A stretch of DNA of 64,000 nucleotides. It comes from Lamellibrachia satsuma (lineage: Eukaryota; Annelida; Polychaeta; Sabellida; Siboglinidae). The translations under genes and the position numbers were made by a program. Below the pieces are notes generated by a model that made no database searches, had not been told where the DNA came from, and saw only the letters and a program-made list of their open reading frames with translations. Positions 1 to 10,449 of the stretch are shown piece by piece (the first letter of the stretch is position 1; every line of letters starts with the position of its first letter). Where the stretch lies: contig BSQZ01000040.1 of assembly GCA_033239005.1 (NCBI GenBank), positions 2,554,599-2,618,598 of the forward strand. Reading direction: 5' to 3'.

Positions 1-1044
1 GGTTTCCTTTGTCAAGTATGTACGTGCGTACGGGCATGCATGCATGCATGTGTGTGTGTATGCATTGGTCTTGTATATCATATGAATTAGTACATTTTGC
101 CGAGCCTTTTTGAACAATCAATCAGCGATGTTCATTCGCAATGGCTAACGTACAACGATCATGTGTGCACAAACACTTGCCACGCAACACGTAGCCACTG
201 TGAGATACGGGCGTGATCGTCGAATGCCAGGGTTCAGTGTGGCGTCTCTGCTTGACTGTCACATGTCACGACTTCAAACGACCCATATGGACGTCAACCC
301 TACCTTCGTCGTGGGCTCCCAAATCGTGGCGTGACGCGCGACGACCTGAAATGAACAGACAAGCCCCGCCGAGCGGCCCGTAGTGGCGCTCTGTGCTCTG
401 CCCACGACAAATACGTAACCATCTGAAAAGCAATGTCGTATTCTACCCCACGTGTTATTGTTGCTACAACGAAATATACATAAATACGCGCAATAACTGG
501 ACTGTCGACCGTCTATACGAGTCCAGACACCACCACGACAACAGGAACAGCGACAGGTCACGACGAAACGGCGATACACCGAAACGGAACTGACGTCGGC
601 ACTTTATAATCGAAGGCCATCATTTGTCCCCACTCTGTCGAGATGTGCTATGGTGAACCACAATTGTTTTAAATGTAATAATACCGGCCTTACACTAGTA
701 TCAACAATGTTCAAACTACCCGTGAACAATGCGTTCCCTCCGCATTTTACATAACACGATTTTACAATGACAAACGATGAGTCTGTGCACCCTGGATCTC
801 ATGTGCAACATTTGTGATACGCTGGTTACTACAAACCGCCACAACATTAATGATTGGACAAACGAATCATTACCAATACTTTTGTGACGTCACACTGTGA
901 CGCGATTTTGTCCACCATTCCGCTGTCGCCGTTCCTGATTATATCCAGTACGCACGGGCATCGGGGTCTAGTTTCGACACCAGCCTCACCCCACACTTCA
1001 GGGACAACAGCAACACGGACACGACACACAGACAGACCACATAC
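1..1044 (-). other. Probable first intron of the Kv3/Shaw gene (partial)
   Basis: This stretch lies directly 3' of the splice donor that ends the Kv3 exon on the minus strand, so it is inferred to be the start of an intron that continues past the left edge. A short mixed run of ATGC and GT repeats sits near 30-62. The open frames here carry no recognisable domain, and I see no further exon. Confidence 0.6.
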
Positions 1045-1554
1045 CTTGGCGGCGCTAGACGAGTACGGCTCATCGAAGAGCGCCCATATTTTCGGCTTTA
1101 TTCGCTGCCAGAAGCTGAGCTCTCCCGTCAGGAACTCCTCCTCGAGGCCGAACCTCTTCATGATATCCTCCTGGGTCGGCTTGTCGGTGTCGAGATCGAG
1201 CCTGTCGAGGATCTGCAGCGTCTCCTGCGTGTCCCTGTGCGTCGTGTAGGTCATCCAGCAGCAAGGCTCCACCTGGTTCGAGTCTAGCCCCCAGAACTCG
1301 AGCTCCTCTTCGAACAGCGGGCCGCACACGTCCGTCGGGTAGTGCAGCTTGCCCGTGCGGTAATAGTTGAGGATCTGCGCAAACACGCCCGGGTGTCGGT
1401 CGAAGAAGAACTCGTTGAGCACCGGGTCGTAGTTGACGAGCGCCTCGGTGAGACGCGACAGTCGCGTCGCCGGGATCTTCTTCAGCGTCGCCTTGTACGT
1501 CTCGTGACGGATGCCGCCGACGTTCAGGATGACCCGGTTGTCCGAGTCGCCCAT
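1045..1554 (-). CDS. Kv3/Shaw-type voltage-gated potassium channel, first coding exon (T1 domain)
   Basis: This exon encodes the cytoplasmic N-terminus of a voltage-gated potassium channel alpha subunit; the T1 domain directs tetramer assembly of matching subunits. The ATG at 1554 begins [20 protein letters not shown], and an in-frame TGA 21 nt upstream supports that start. The exon has 170 codons. Residues about 7-105 match the T1/BTB fold, including [21 protein letters not shown]. The zinc motif typical of non-Shaker Kv channels, H-X5-C-X20-C-C, is complete at H71, C77, C98 and C99. Residues 150-170 ([21 protein letters not shown]) match the linker before S1. The frame then reads AAG|GTATGT, a consensus donor in phase 0 (GT at 1044-1043), so S1-S6, the pore and the C-terminus must lie on later exons outside the window. 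Sequence wording such as [18 protein letters not shown] points to Shaw/KCNC rather than Shab or Shal. The longer open frame running to 847 is intronic read-through. Confidence 0.93.
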
Positions 1555-3110
1555 CGTGGGCCTCGTCGGCGCTCAACGATAGCCGGCGACCAGTCGCCTC
1601 GTCGCCGCTGATTCACTTTCACTGGTGGTGGTTATTGTAAATCCTAAATTAACGGGATATGTGTGTCATCGTTCCAACTGCTAGTGGTTAGTGTATATCC
1701 AAACGCGTACGGGATTATCGGGTCATGGTCATTGGTTGATCTCGGAGTGTCGTCACGCCCTCGGGTGCATGCGCAGTAGCTTAATTTAACGAGAACACGT
1801 TGTTGGGCAATCGCGTCGTCACATTGTAATCGGTGCGTTTGCTTAATCACGTGACTGCATGCCGATCCCCTAAAGCGGCATACTCGCTGTTACGTCATAT
1901 CCGTTGTTCCTTCAGCCGCGATGCGAACCTGCAGAGAGAAAATAACAAGATGAGCGTGTGGTGCACGAACGGGGGATGTGACGTCAGGACGCACTTCAGC
2001 AGGCGCGCGGGCGGATAGTGCGTACCTGGGTCCACACCTGCTGCCGATCTAATTAGACGAGCATTGATCTAGAGCGGCGACAATCAGAAGAACGACCGAT
2101 GTCATGCATAATATATGCACGATAAAGCGCGTGCCTCAAATCACGCTGCGGCCGTCTCCACGCTGCCAGCGTCGTTGGGCAGCCGGCGTCCCGGCGACGT
2201 ACGCGAATATATTAGCGCTCACGCTCGCTCACTCAGCTAGCGCGGCACCGACAGCACCCGACGAACCGGCAATATTCACCCGCTCCTCCACCGTCTTCTG
2301 GCGCCGCCACCGCCTCGCGTTGTCGACCACTGCCCGGTGTCCAGACGCTAAACCGCGATACGCAATTCGTATTGATTCCCGGCAAGCCGGTCGGGCGACG
2401 GAACCGTTGGCGACGGCCGACGCGCACGCAACGGCACAAATTAATATTACTATCGCAGGCGAGCGCCGGCGTTTGGCCAGTCGATAATCATCGAGAAAGC
2501 GACGTTAATTCTTCATTCTCATGGTCGGGTGCCGTCTTCCCGATGCGCGTCCGGGTTTATCGGAGTCGGCCACACGTTGTGACCGGAACGATGACGCACA
2601 GATGGCGCGGATGTACCGGCGGTGGTGGCGGCGACGTGCGGGTGTACCGGCGACGCCAACGCGGGACGCGAATGAATCAGCAAAAGCGCCGACTGGACCT
2701 GTCGATATATTAGTCCGGCGAACGTCGATAAAATGGCTGTGATGTGTCGGCTATTGGCAACAATACGCGGTCTTACCTTGCTAACGTCGGCCGTGTCTGG
2801 TGACTGTAAATATACGACTGCTTCCGTGCATACCTGACTAAATATCCAGCATCTCGGTAGACACCTACCGACGCCGCAGCGTCGCCACTCGACGGGTCTA
2901 CACGGGCGAAACGGCACCGTTTGTCTGTCTGTCGCAGATTATCATCGAGGCAAGTCAACTCGCGTCATCTCGGCGGCTCGCGCGCTCAGCCAATAGCACT
3001 CGAAACGACACCGCTGACCGCCGCGATGGCGGGTGACATAAATTATTGAGGTTCATTCGCATCTCGCGAGTCTCTGCGAGTGGATGGCGCCGTGTACACG
3101 AGCTCCACTC
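1555..3110 (-). promoter_or_regulatory. CpG-rich 5' flank of the Kv3/Shaw exon, candidate 5' UTR and promoter region
   Basis: The sequence upstream of the Kv3 start codon is rich in CG dinucleotides, mainly at 2130-3060, in contrast to the AT-rich DNA further right. This position and composition fit a 5' UTR or promoter. No TATA box or transcription start can be assigned by eye, and the 5' UTR may itself be split by introns. Open frames in this interval overlap on both strands and look like by-products of the composition. Confidence 0.3.
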
Positions 3111-3175
3111 TTATACGTTCTGATGGGACGACGCGTGTAGGCTATTAATGCCCAAATAACCAGTTTTCGTGTTCC

Positions 3176-3293
<118 letters not shown>

Positions 3294-3949
3294 CATCATA
3301 ATAACACCTACCTATTGCTACGGTTATAGCTACACATGCCTGCTGTTACTGATTAACTAAATCTGACGAGCTGACGAGTGCTGGTTTTGAAATATCATTT
3401 GGTTTTGAAATATCATGTTGTTATTAAAATGACGTTTCGTTTGTTGTGCGAATAACACGTGTTCCGACTGTGACACATTGTCTGTCATTGCTACTCGTGG
3501 CCTATCTGTGTCTCGTTTGTATTCTTGGCACATTTCAATTTCGACGCCGTTGGCGCTTTATTTCTGATGAATGGCGGCTAACGAAGTGAGAAAGGGACAC
3601 GGCTATAAACAAGCCGCGCCTCGTATTCGGTCATTTCTCTCCGAATCCAGGCGCCGAAAGCCAAGACAAGTGCGAGTGTCAGAAATCGATTGGTTAGCAT
3701 GTGCACGGCTCGCTCCTTTTAGTGTACAAAACCAATAGTGCTATCTATACGCGCAGCAACTTCGCGGAAATCGTCGCACCAGTCGGCCTATTTACAGACT
3801 GTCCACCGCGGAAAGGTGTTGTGTTGACAGAACGCTCATTGATACAACGTATCGGTGACCTTGTTAGTAGTGTCTCGGTACGGCTGTTCGTATTTTGTTT
3901 CGAAAATGATCCGAAGTGTATTTGTTGTACAATATTGTTGTACAATACG

Positions 3950-4135
3950 GATAACATGGAAGAAGTGACTAGATAACATGGAAGAAGTTGCTAGATAACA
4001 TGGGGGAAGTCACTAGATAGCCTGCAAGAAGTCACTAGATAGCCTACAAGAAGTCACTAGATAGCCTGCAAGAAGTCACTAGATAACATTGAATAAATTA
4101 CTATATAACATGGAAAAAGTCGCTATGAAGAAATG
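3950..4135. repeat. 22-bp minisatellite, about 8 degenerate copies
   Basis: The copies share the core AAGAAGTCACTAGATA. The joining segment varies between ACATGG, GCCTGC and GCCTAC. The outer copies are more diverged (for example ACATTGAATAAATTACTATAT), as expected when homogenisation is strongest in the centre. Confidence 0.85.
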
Positions 4136-4162
4136 ACTGGTATCCTTGTGGTAACTAGACGT

Positions 4163-4219
4163 GTTGTCTCGAGTCACAGAAGTTGTCTCGAGTCACAGAA
4201 GTTGTCTCGAGTCACAGAA
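4163..4219. repeat. 19-bp tandem triplicate
   Basis: Three identical copies of GTTGTCTCGAGTCACAGAA. They join directly to the AAGTCAAGTC-type dispersed repeat that follows, whose first bases are a variant of the same unit. Confidence 0.9.
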
Positions 4220-4375
4220 GTTGACTCAAATCGCACACTTTGACTTGATTTGATTTGGAATTCAAAGAAATGACTTCAGATTTGACTTGGACTTGGAGAT
4301 AATTGACTTGACACTTGACTTGAAGGTCATTGACTTGTGACTTGACTTGAATTGACTTGCTAGTGTGTGCATTGC
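4220..4375 (-). repeat. Dispersed AAGTCAAGTC-type repeat, minus-strand copy
   Basis: Degenerate TGACTTGACTTG units. Read on the minus strand this matches the AAGTCACAAGTCAAGTC-rich blocks at 36285-36445, 36785-36895 and 37340-37500, sharing the GAATTCCAAGTCAAGTC-like core. It is an interspersed element of unknown class; a decayed DNA-transposon end is possible. Confidence 0.6.
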
Positions 4376-4740
4376 CATCAAGTCTGGTGGCTACCCACAT
4401 AATATCCAAGCACCTATTGCCAGTATGTTCCCTTTGCTTGCAGAAGCACACTGGTTTAACACACTAGGGCGGTGCGCATTTATACAATAACGAATTTTGA
4501 AAACCAACTTCCCAATGTGCAACATTCGTTGACGTGACATGCGTCATCTTATAAAGCATATTACTTGACAAAAGTGAGCGCTTTGTAAATAGCAGATGTG
4601 ATCATTCGATCCGCTACGACGCCACCGACTCTACTCCTCTGAGAAGTGTTCAATCTTGAAAAAGTTACTGCACGAAAATATCAGTTCATATAAATCTATA
4701 ACCGAGCGAAACAGAAGGACATCGAACACCAACAAGAGGT

Positions 4741-5315
4741 ACCAGGTGACGCTGTTCATAAACGTATCAGATGACGCTGTCCATAAACGTACCAGGTGAC
4801 GCTGTTCATAAACGTATCAGGTGACGCTGTTCATAAACGTATCAGATGACGCTGTCCATAAACGTACCAGGTGACGCTGTTCATAAACGTATCAGGTGAC
4901 GCTGTTCATAAACGTATCAGATGACGCTGTCCATAAACGTACCAGGTGACGCTGTTCATAAACGTATCAGGTGACGCTGTTCATAAACGTATCAGATGAC
5001 GCTGTTCATAAACGTATCAGATGACGCTGTTCATAAACGTACCAGGTGACGCTGTTCATAAACGTATCAGATGACGCTGTTCATAAACGTACCAGATGAC
5101 GCTGTTCATAAACGTATCAGATGACGCTGTCCATAAACGTACCAGACGAAGCTGTTCATAAACGTACCAGATGAAGCTGTTCATAAACGTACCAGATGAC
5201 GCTGTTCATAAACGTACCAGATGACGCTGTTCATAAACGTACCAGATGAAGCTGTTCATAAACGTACCAGATGACGTTGTTCATAAACGTACCAGATGAC
5301 GCTGTTCATAAACGC
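4741..5315. repeat. 25-bp minisatellite, 23 copies, with a 75-bp higher-order pattern
   Basis: Exactly 23 units of 25 bp fill 575 bp, each carrying TGACGCTGTTCATAAACG or a close variant. Units differ at the start (ACCAGG, ATCAGG, ATCAGA, ACCAGA) and at TTC versus TCC. Units 3-5, 6-8 and 9-11 largely repeat one three-unit order, a 75-bp higher-order period. The right end is uniform ACCAGATGA, so the two halves were homogenised separately. Confidence 0.95.
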
Positions 5316-5334
5316 AGTGTCGAGTGATGTTTCT

Positions 5335-5510
5335 GTTTAACGGGAAACAAAAATCATAGTTTTGGGTATGTGCACCTGTAAGAGTTGCTGAAGCACAAAC
5401 ATTTGCAACTACAAATAAGAATATCACGCCAGTGGTTTACTAGGAAAACCTTGTTGAATAAACAACATCTTAATTTAATGGGCTTCGCTGTACTGCTAGA
5501 ATACCCTCAA
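5335..5510 (+). repeat. Dispersed repeat family R2 copy (GGGAAACAAA...CAGTGGTTTACTAGG)
   Basis: This block shares an ordered series of motifs with copies near 50157, 50523-50725 (opposite strand) and 59805: GGGAAACAAA, a TTTTGGG motif, ATATCACGCCAGTGGTTTAC and TTGTTGAA-like sequence. It has no open frame. A non-autonomous element (SINE or MITE) is likely. Homology to the other copies fades after about 5480. Confidence 0.65.
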
Positions 5511-5677
5511 TTCGATTTTTTTCGCTGGTCTGATTTCACTTTCAGTTTGTGAGAAGTTACTCCTCTTGTTTTATGTAGTCTCGATATAAGAACAGAAGAA
5601 GCTGGTGCATTATTTATGTTGATACACCAACGAATCGAGAACTGACTAACTTTGTACATTTAACGTGACGAAGATTC

Positions 5678-6235
5678 CACCAAGCGCATCCACCAAGCGC
5701 ATCCACCAAGCGCATCCACCAAGCGCATCCACCAAGCACATCCACCAAGCGCATCCACCAAGCACATCCACCAAGCACATCCACCAAGCACATCCACCAA
5801 GCGCATCCACCAAGCGCATCCACCAAGCGCATCCACCAAGCGCATCAACCAAGCGCATCCACCAAGCGCATCCACCAAGCACATCCACCAAGCGCATCCA
5901 CCAAGCGCATCCACCAAGCGCATCCGCCAAGCGCATCCACCAAGCACATCCACCAAGCACATCCACCAAGCACATCCACCAAGCACATCCACCAAGCGCA
6001 TCCACCAAGCGCATCCACCAAGCGCATCCACCAAGCTCATCCACCAAGCTCATCCACCAAGCGCATCCACCAAGCGCATCCACCAAGCTCATCCACCAAG
6101 CGCATCCACCAAGCGCATCCACCAAGCGCATCCACCAAGCGCATCCACCAAGCGCATCCACCAAGCGCAACCACCAAGCGCATCCACCAAGCGCATCCAC
6201 CAAGCGCAACCACCAAGCGCAACCACCAAGCGCAC
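5678..6235. repeat. 13-bp minisatellite, about 43 copies
   Basis: Tandem CCACCAAGCGCAT with sporadic variants (CACATC, CTCATC, GCAACC). Because 13 is not divisible by 3 and no unit contains a stop, all frames stay open for hundreds of bases. The 13-residue protein repeats seen on both strands are by-products of this and not genes. Confidence 0.97.
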
Positions 6236-6786
6236 AAAGCTAGAAATGCTAAGGAAAACTGTTGGTTAAATGCTCGAAGTTCCGTAGTTACAACGACCAC
6301 GTGTGGGAAGACTGCGCTCTCGGCGACTACTCAGCCCGAGTACTCTTGAGTTGGCGAAGCAAGCGCCGAGTCGCTGAACCGGCGTGTCTGCCAACACTGG
6401 ACGCGCACTTAGTGGGGCAACGAATGCGTTTTGGGAATATATCGCAATTATCAAATGCCTCACAGAAAGTAATACTAATTGCATGATATTCCCCGTAGTA
6501 CATCCGCTGTTTCGGTTTGCGCGTGAATGCTTTCACAAATACTGTTTGTGTTATCGCACTACGCGCATTCAACGTGTTCCGTTGAGACAGTGTCTGGCGA
6601 GATTGTATTCAGCGGAAACATTGATTGTTTTGTGTCGTATCCTAACGCAATCAACCAAAGTGTGTACAATGAGTGGGCTGCGTGATCAGTTGCGATATTT
6701 GCAAAGAAGCTTTGTCGTGCCACAGTGGCAGAAATGTCATACGTCAAAAACAAGCAAAAACTATGACGAGTAGTTGTTGGCCGCAG

Positions 6787-6791
6787 CGTGC

Positions 6792-6839
<48 letters not shown>

Positions 6840-6850
6840 CTGTGTGCGTG
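6787..6850. repeat. (GTGC)n microsatellite
   Basis: About 15 tandem GTGC/TGCG units with one TT interruption at the left and CCTGTGT at the right end. Confidence 0.93.
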
Positions 6851-6959
6851 CACGTAAAGATTTATATCTAACAAACAAAGCTTGATGAGTGATAGCCGAA
6901 TGTTCACAACACAAATACCGACTTGGTTATGATGACGTCATTGAGACACACGTGACCGA

Positions 6960-7630
6960 CATACCACGGATTCTCTATATATAGCGGACCAAGGACTAAT
7001 TCGCTCTTGTCATAACACTTTTTAGCATTTGGTCATAAAGTGCTTCGAACAAGCAGCAAAGTTTGATGTAAATGTTACGGAGTTCGGAAACAGTACAGCG
7101 GAGACAGAAATGGGTATAGTCTGGCGCGAGACGTGACGGAGGTGACACTAAGCGAGCTGCCGAGATCAGCGGGCCGCTTATAACCTTCACGTCTCGGTCG
7201 TGACGGCAGGTTAATCGAAAGAAGACAGAATCCAGCTACCGGAGACGAGGACACCTCGTCGCAAGGAGAAGCAAATGTCGTCGCCTTCTCCGTGGAGACC
7301 TGAATAGTCCAGGACACGTTGTTTGATGTGGAGGTCGCCGCGCGATTAATGCCGCCATTATCCGCAGCGGCCGTAATCAAAGGCCACCGGGGCCGGGCGG
7401 TGAGACCGGGCGCGGGGCTCGCGCTGTGGCCTTTATGTCGCTTTTCATCGACCTGATGATCGCGTCTCATTACGCCTGGCCACTCCGCCTTGGGAGGTGG
7501 GAAGCCACGCGGGATCGACGCCCGACACTTTAATCCCAAATTAATGTCATTGTTAAATTGCCGACCCAGGTTGACCATCACGCGAGGGGCCTTTAATGCC
7601 GGCGTACGTCGAGGGCTGAGCCAAACGACC
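6960..7630. other. Unique GC-rich block without a recognisable gene
   Basis: This is a non-repetitive, fairly GC-rich block between two tandem arrays. A TATA-like CTATATATAGC lies at about 6975-6985, and several TTAAT/ATTAA homeodomain-type cores lie at 7340-7600. An open frame of 168 codons runs on the minus strand (7581-7075) but shows no domain I recognise. The block could be a regulatory element or an unrecognised exon. Confidence 0.3.
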
Positions 7631-7632
7631 TG

Positions 7633-8268
7633 CTAACGAATGAGCAAACACCAGGGCCTGCATCAGTGGATGAGGCAAACACCAGGGCCTGCATCATTGG
7701 ATGAGGCAAACAGCCGTACCCGCATCAGTGGATGAGGCAAACCCCCGTACCCGCATCAGTGGATGAGGCAAACAACCGTACCCACATCAGTGGATGAGGC
7801 AAACACCCGTACCCGCATCAGTGGATGACGCAAACACCCGTACCCGCATCAATGGTTAAGGCAAATAGCCGTACCCACATCAGTGGATGAGGCAAACACC
7901 CGTACCCGCGTCAGTGGATGAGGCAAGCAGCCGTACCCACATCAGTGGATGAGGCAAACACCCGTACCCGCATCAGTGGATGACGCAAACACCCGTACCC
8001 GCATCAATGGTTAAGGCAAACAGCCGTACCCACATCAGTGGATGAGGCAAACAGCCGTACCCACATCAGTGGATGAGGCAAACACCCGTACCCGCATCAA
8101 TGGTTAAGGCAAACAGCCGTACCCACATCAGTGGATGAGGCAAACAGCCGTACCCGCATCAGTGGATGAGGCAAACACCCGTACCCGCATCAGTCGATGA
8201 GGCAAACGCCCGTACCCGCATCAGTCGATGAGGCAAACACCGTACCCGCATCAGTCGATGAGGCAAAT
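7633..8268. repeat. 31-bp minisatellite, about 20 copies
   Basis: Each unit contains GCATCAGTGGATGAGGCAAA and a variable CAGCCGTACCC or CACCCGTACCC segment. The first two units carry CAGGGCCTGC instead of CCGTACCCGC. A subset carries CAATGGTTAAGG, and this variant recurs near 7850, 8000 and 8095, which suggests block duplications. Confidence 0.95.
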
Positions 8269-8549
8269 ACAATAGCAACCCCGTTTCTGACTAAACAACA
8301 TAGTTGACTAAACAGCAAAATCTATTTCGACATGTTGCGACTGACTGTCCACCAAAATACAGTTATTGAACGTAGTTCCATATACACGGTACATCGCGAA
8401 ATAAATACATATATCAAGTGTCCGCAGACCTAGTTTTTTAAGATCGCCGGGGTCTTACGTCATAATGTATCATTCAAACCATAGACGGGACTGATATTAG
8501 GGCTATCATTGCATCATGCTGTGTGACACGTTACACATTGCATCGTGAC

Positions 8550-10275
8550 ATTTTTAACAAGATTTAACAAGATTGTCATCCCAAACTACAAGTTCCAGAT
8601 GTCAAGTTGACAGAAGTTGATTTCCTTTTGAAGCAGCAATCCCACATTGCTTTGAAACTTTCATGTCAGCACTAAATGTTACTCCTAAGTCTTTTCTTCC
8701 GTGGTTTTACCTCCATTTTATATTCTTCGTCCATGTTTCCATGTCCTATGTGTATGCATTTACACTTCCCAAAATGTAATAACATTTGCTGTTTTTCAGA
8801 CCATTTAACCAATTTATCTAGATCATCCTGTAAACTGTTATCTGTATAATGTTTAACCTTTCTGAATACGTTTGTGTCATCTGCAAAATTTTAAAGTAAC
8901 AATCTTTGATGTGGCACTTTATCGAAAGCTTTCTGAAAATCTAAGTAGAAAACATCATCTACCAACTTTGCAATTTCTTCAAAAAAAAACATAAGAGATT
9001 GTTAGACATGACCGTGCTTTTAGGAACCCATGTTGAAATGTATTTATTAATTTACATTTTACAAGGACTTCCACCACGTGGTCTCTAATTAACGTTTCTA
9101 ATAATTTGCTGGTCTGTTCCTCGATTACTTCTTAAATAACGGCGTAATGTTTGCTTCTTTCCATTCTGAAGGAACTATTCTCTCTTTTGGTGACGAATGA
9201 AACACGTTGGTAAGTGGTGTACTAATTTCTCTACAATTTCTTTAAACAGTTTTGGTAGTATCCCATCAACTCCAGGTGATATATTATTTTTTTTACTATC
9301 ATTTCTGGAGTTACAAATAACTGCCCTAAATGTTCCCATTGATCGCCCTCAAATTTAGTAACTGCAACTGGAAGTGTGCTAATATTTTCTGTGGTAAAAA
9401 CTGAGCTGACCTCTGCCATTTGAAACCCGTCTGAAATTATGTTTCCATGCACTGTTGTTTTCCAGTGGTCCGACCTTATCTCGAAGTTTCTGTTCATGCC
9501 TTACACAAGTATAGCAACTCTTGCTGTTATTTTTTTTATTACCTACCAATTTTATTTCAAAGGTTCTTTTGGATTTTCTTATTACAGCTGTAGCTAGGTT
9601 AAGTGCCTCTTTGTAGTTTATGTAGTCGTCTACAGTTCCAGTGTGTTTATAGACCCTCCATAGCATCTGCTTGTGAGCAATTTTTCTAATAGCCTCTTTT
9701 GACAGGTGTTTCTTCCTGGATCTTTATGGAACAAACCTTTCAGTAGTGCTATCAATCTCATCTTTTAAACGGGTCCAACATTTTGTTCTTCAGCAAGTAA
9801 TATCCAATCTATATTCGCTACATTTGTTGTCATCTCTTTATATTTGCCTTTCTTGAAGTTCCTCCTCTATTGTTTTTTATATGCATTCGCTGGTTTTACT
9901 TTTATATTAAAATGGATTTGGTCATGATCACTGGAACCCAAAGGTTCGTGTACTTTAACATTGTCAACTAATTCATTTTGAGAAGACAACATTAAATCTA
10001 ACACATTCCCACCTCTGGTTGGTTCCAAGACATGTTGAGTAAGGAAACAATCCTGTGTTAGAAGTAGAAACCGATGGTCGTCACCTCCAGCACTCTCTAA
10101 TGATTCCCACTGTATATGGCCATGGTTAAAATCACCCATTATAACACATTCCCCTTTGCTCACCTCCCTTATCGCCTTTTGTCTTTTTACATCTTCCTCT
10201 TGTCCTGCTTCAGTTTTCAGTGTTATTTCATATGCTCTTCCTGAAGAAAGGTTCGTGTACTTTGACATTGTCAAC
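8550..10275 (-). pseudogene. Decayed CR1-like LINE: endonuclease end, linker, partial reverse transcriptase, 3' tail
   Basis: Read on the minus strand, this is a CR1-type non-LTR retrotransposon in pieces. At 10275-9867 the end of the apurinic-type endonuclease is recognisable by VIMGDFNHGHIQWESLES and LGSSDHDQIHF. At 9666-9231 comes the linker with VSSVFTTEN and the LFVTPEMI motif that precedes the RT domain. Between about 9230 and 8900 the RT start is broken by stops, but the core of FYLDFQKAFDKV is readable. The frame then jumps to ADDTNVFRKV and WSEKQQMLLHFGKCKCIHIGH (about 8890-8720), so several hundred bases between the FDKV and ADD motifs are deleted. The tail at about 8550-8600 repeats AAATCTTGTT, as in the copy near 61060. 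Stops, frameshifts and the deletion make it non-functional. There is no host gene here. Confidence 0.85.
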
Positions 10276-10445
10276 TAATTCATTTTGAGAAGTTGGTTGG
10301 TTCCAAGGCATGTTGAGTAAGGAAACAATCCTGTCTTAGAAGTCAAACTGATGGTCGTCACCCCCAGCACTCTCTAAGGACTTCCATTGTACATGGTCAA
10401 AATCACCAATTATGGCACATTCCCCTTTTGTAGTTTAACATCTTC
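10250..10445 (-). repeat. Second partial copy of the CR1-like endonuclease segment
   Basis: Read on the plus strand, 10250-10440 resembles 9938-10160: GTTCGTGTACTTTGACATTGTCAACTAATTC, then GGTTGGTTCCAAGGCATGTTGAGTAAGG, with about 30 bp missing between them. It directly abuts the better preserved copy, so a local tandem duplication or two adjacent insertions is likely. Confidence 0.8.
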
Positions 10446-10449
10446 CTCT

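Noticed and set aside
4741..5315. CRISPR array (regular 25-bp repeats)
   Set aside because: The units are directly contiguous with no unique spacers, and the genome is eukaryotic.
6972..6985. TATA box of a gene at 7 kb
   Set aside because: CTATATATAGC is a good match in isolation, but no supported gene begins downstream on either strand.
7075..7581. 168-codon minus frame as a gene
   Set aside because: No domain, low-complexity Ser/Arg/Pro content, no splice or start context that stands out; kept only as an unassigned GC-rich block.
7633..8268. CRISPR-like array of about 31-bp repeats
   Set aside because: No spacers; the variable parts are shared between units, as in a minisatellite.
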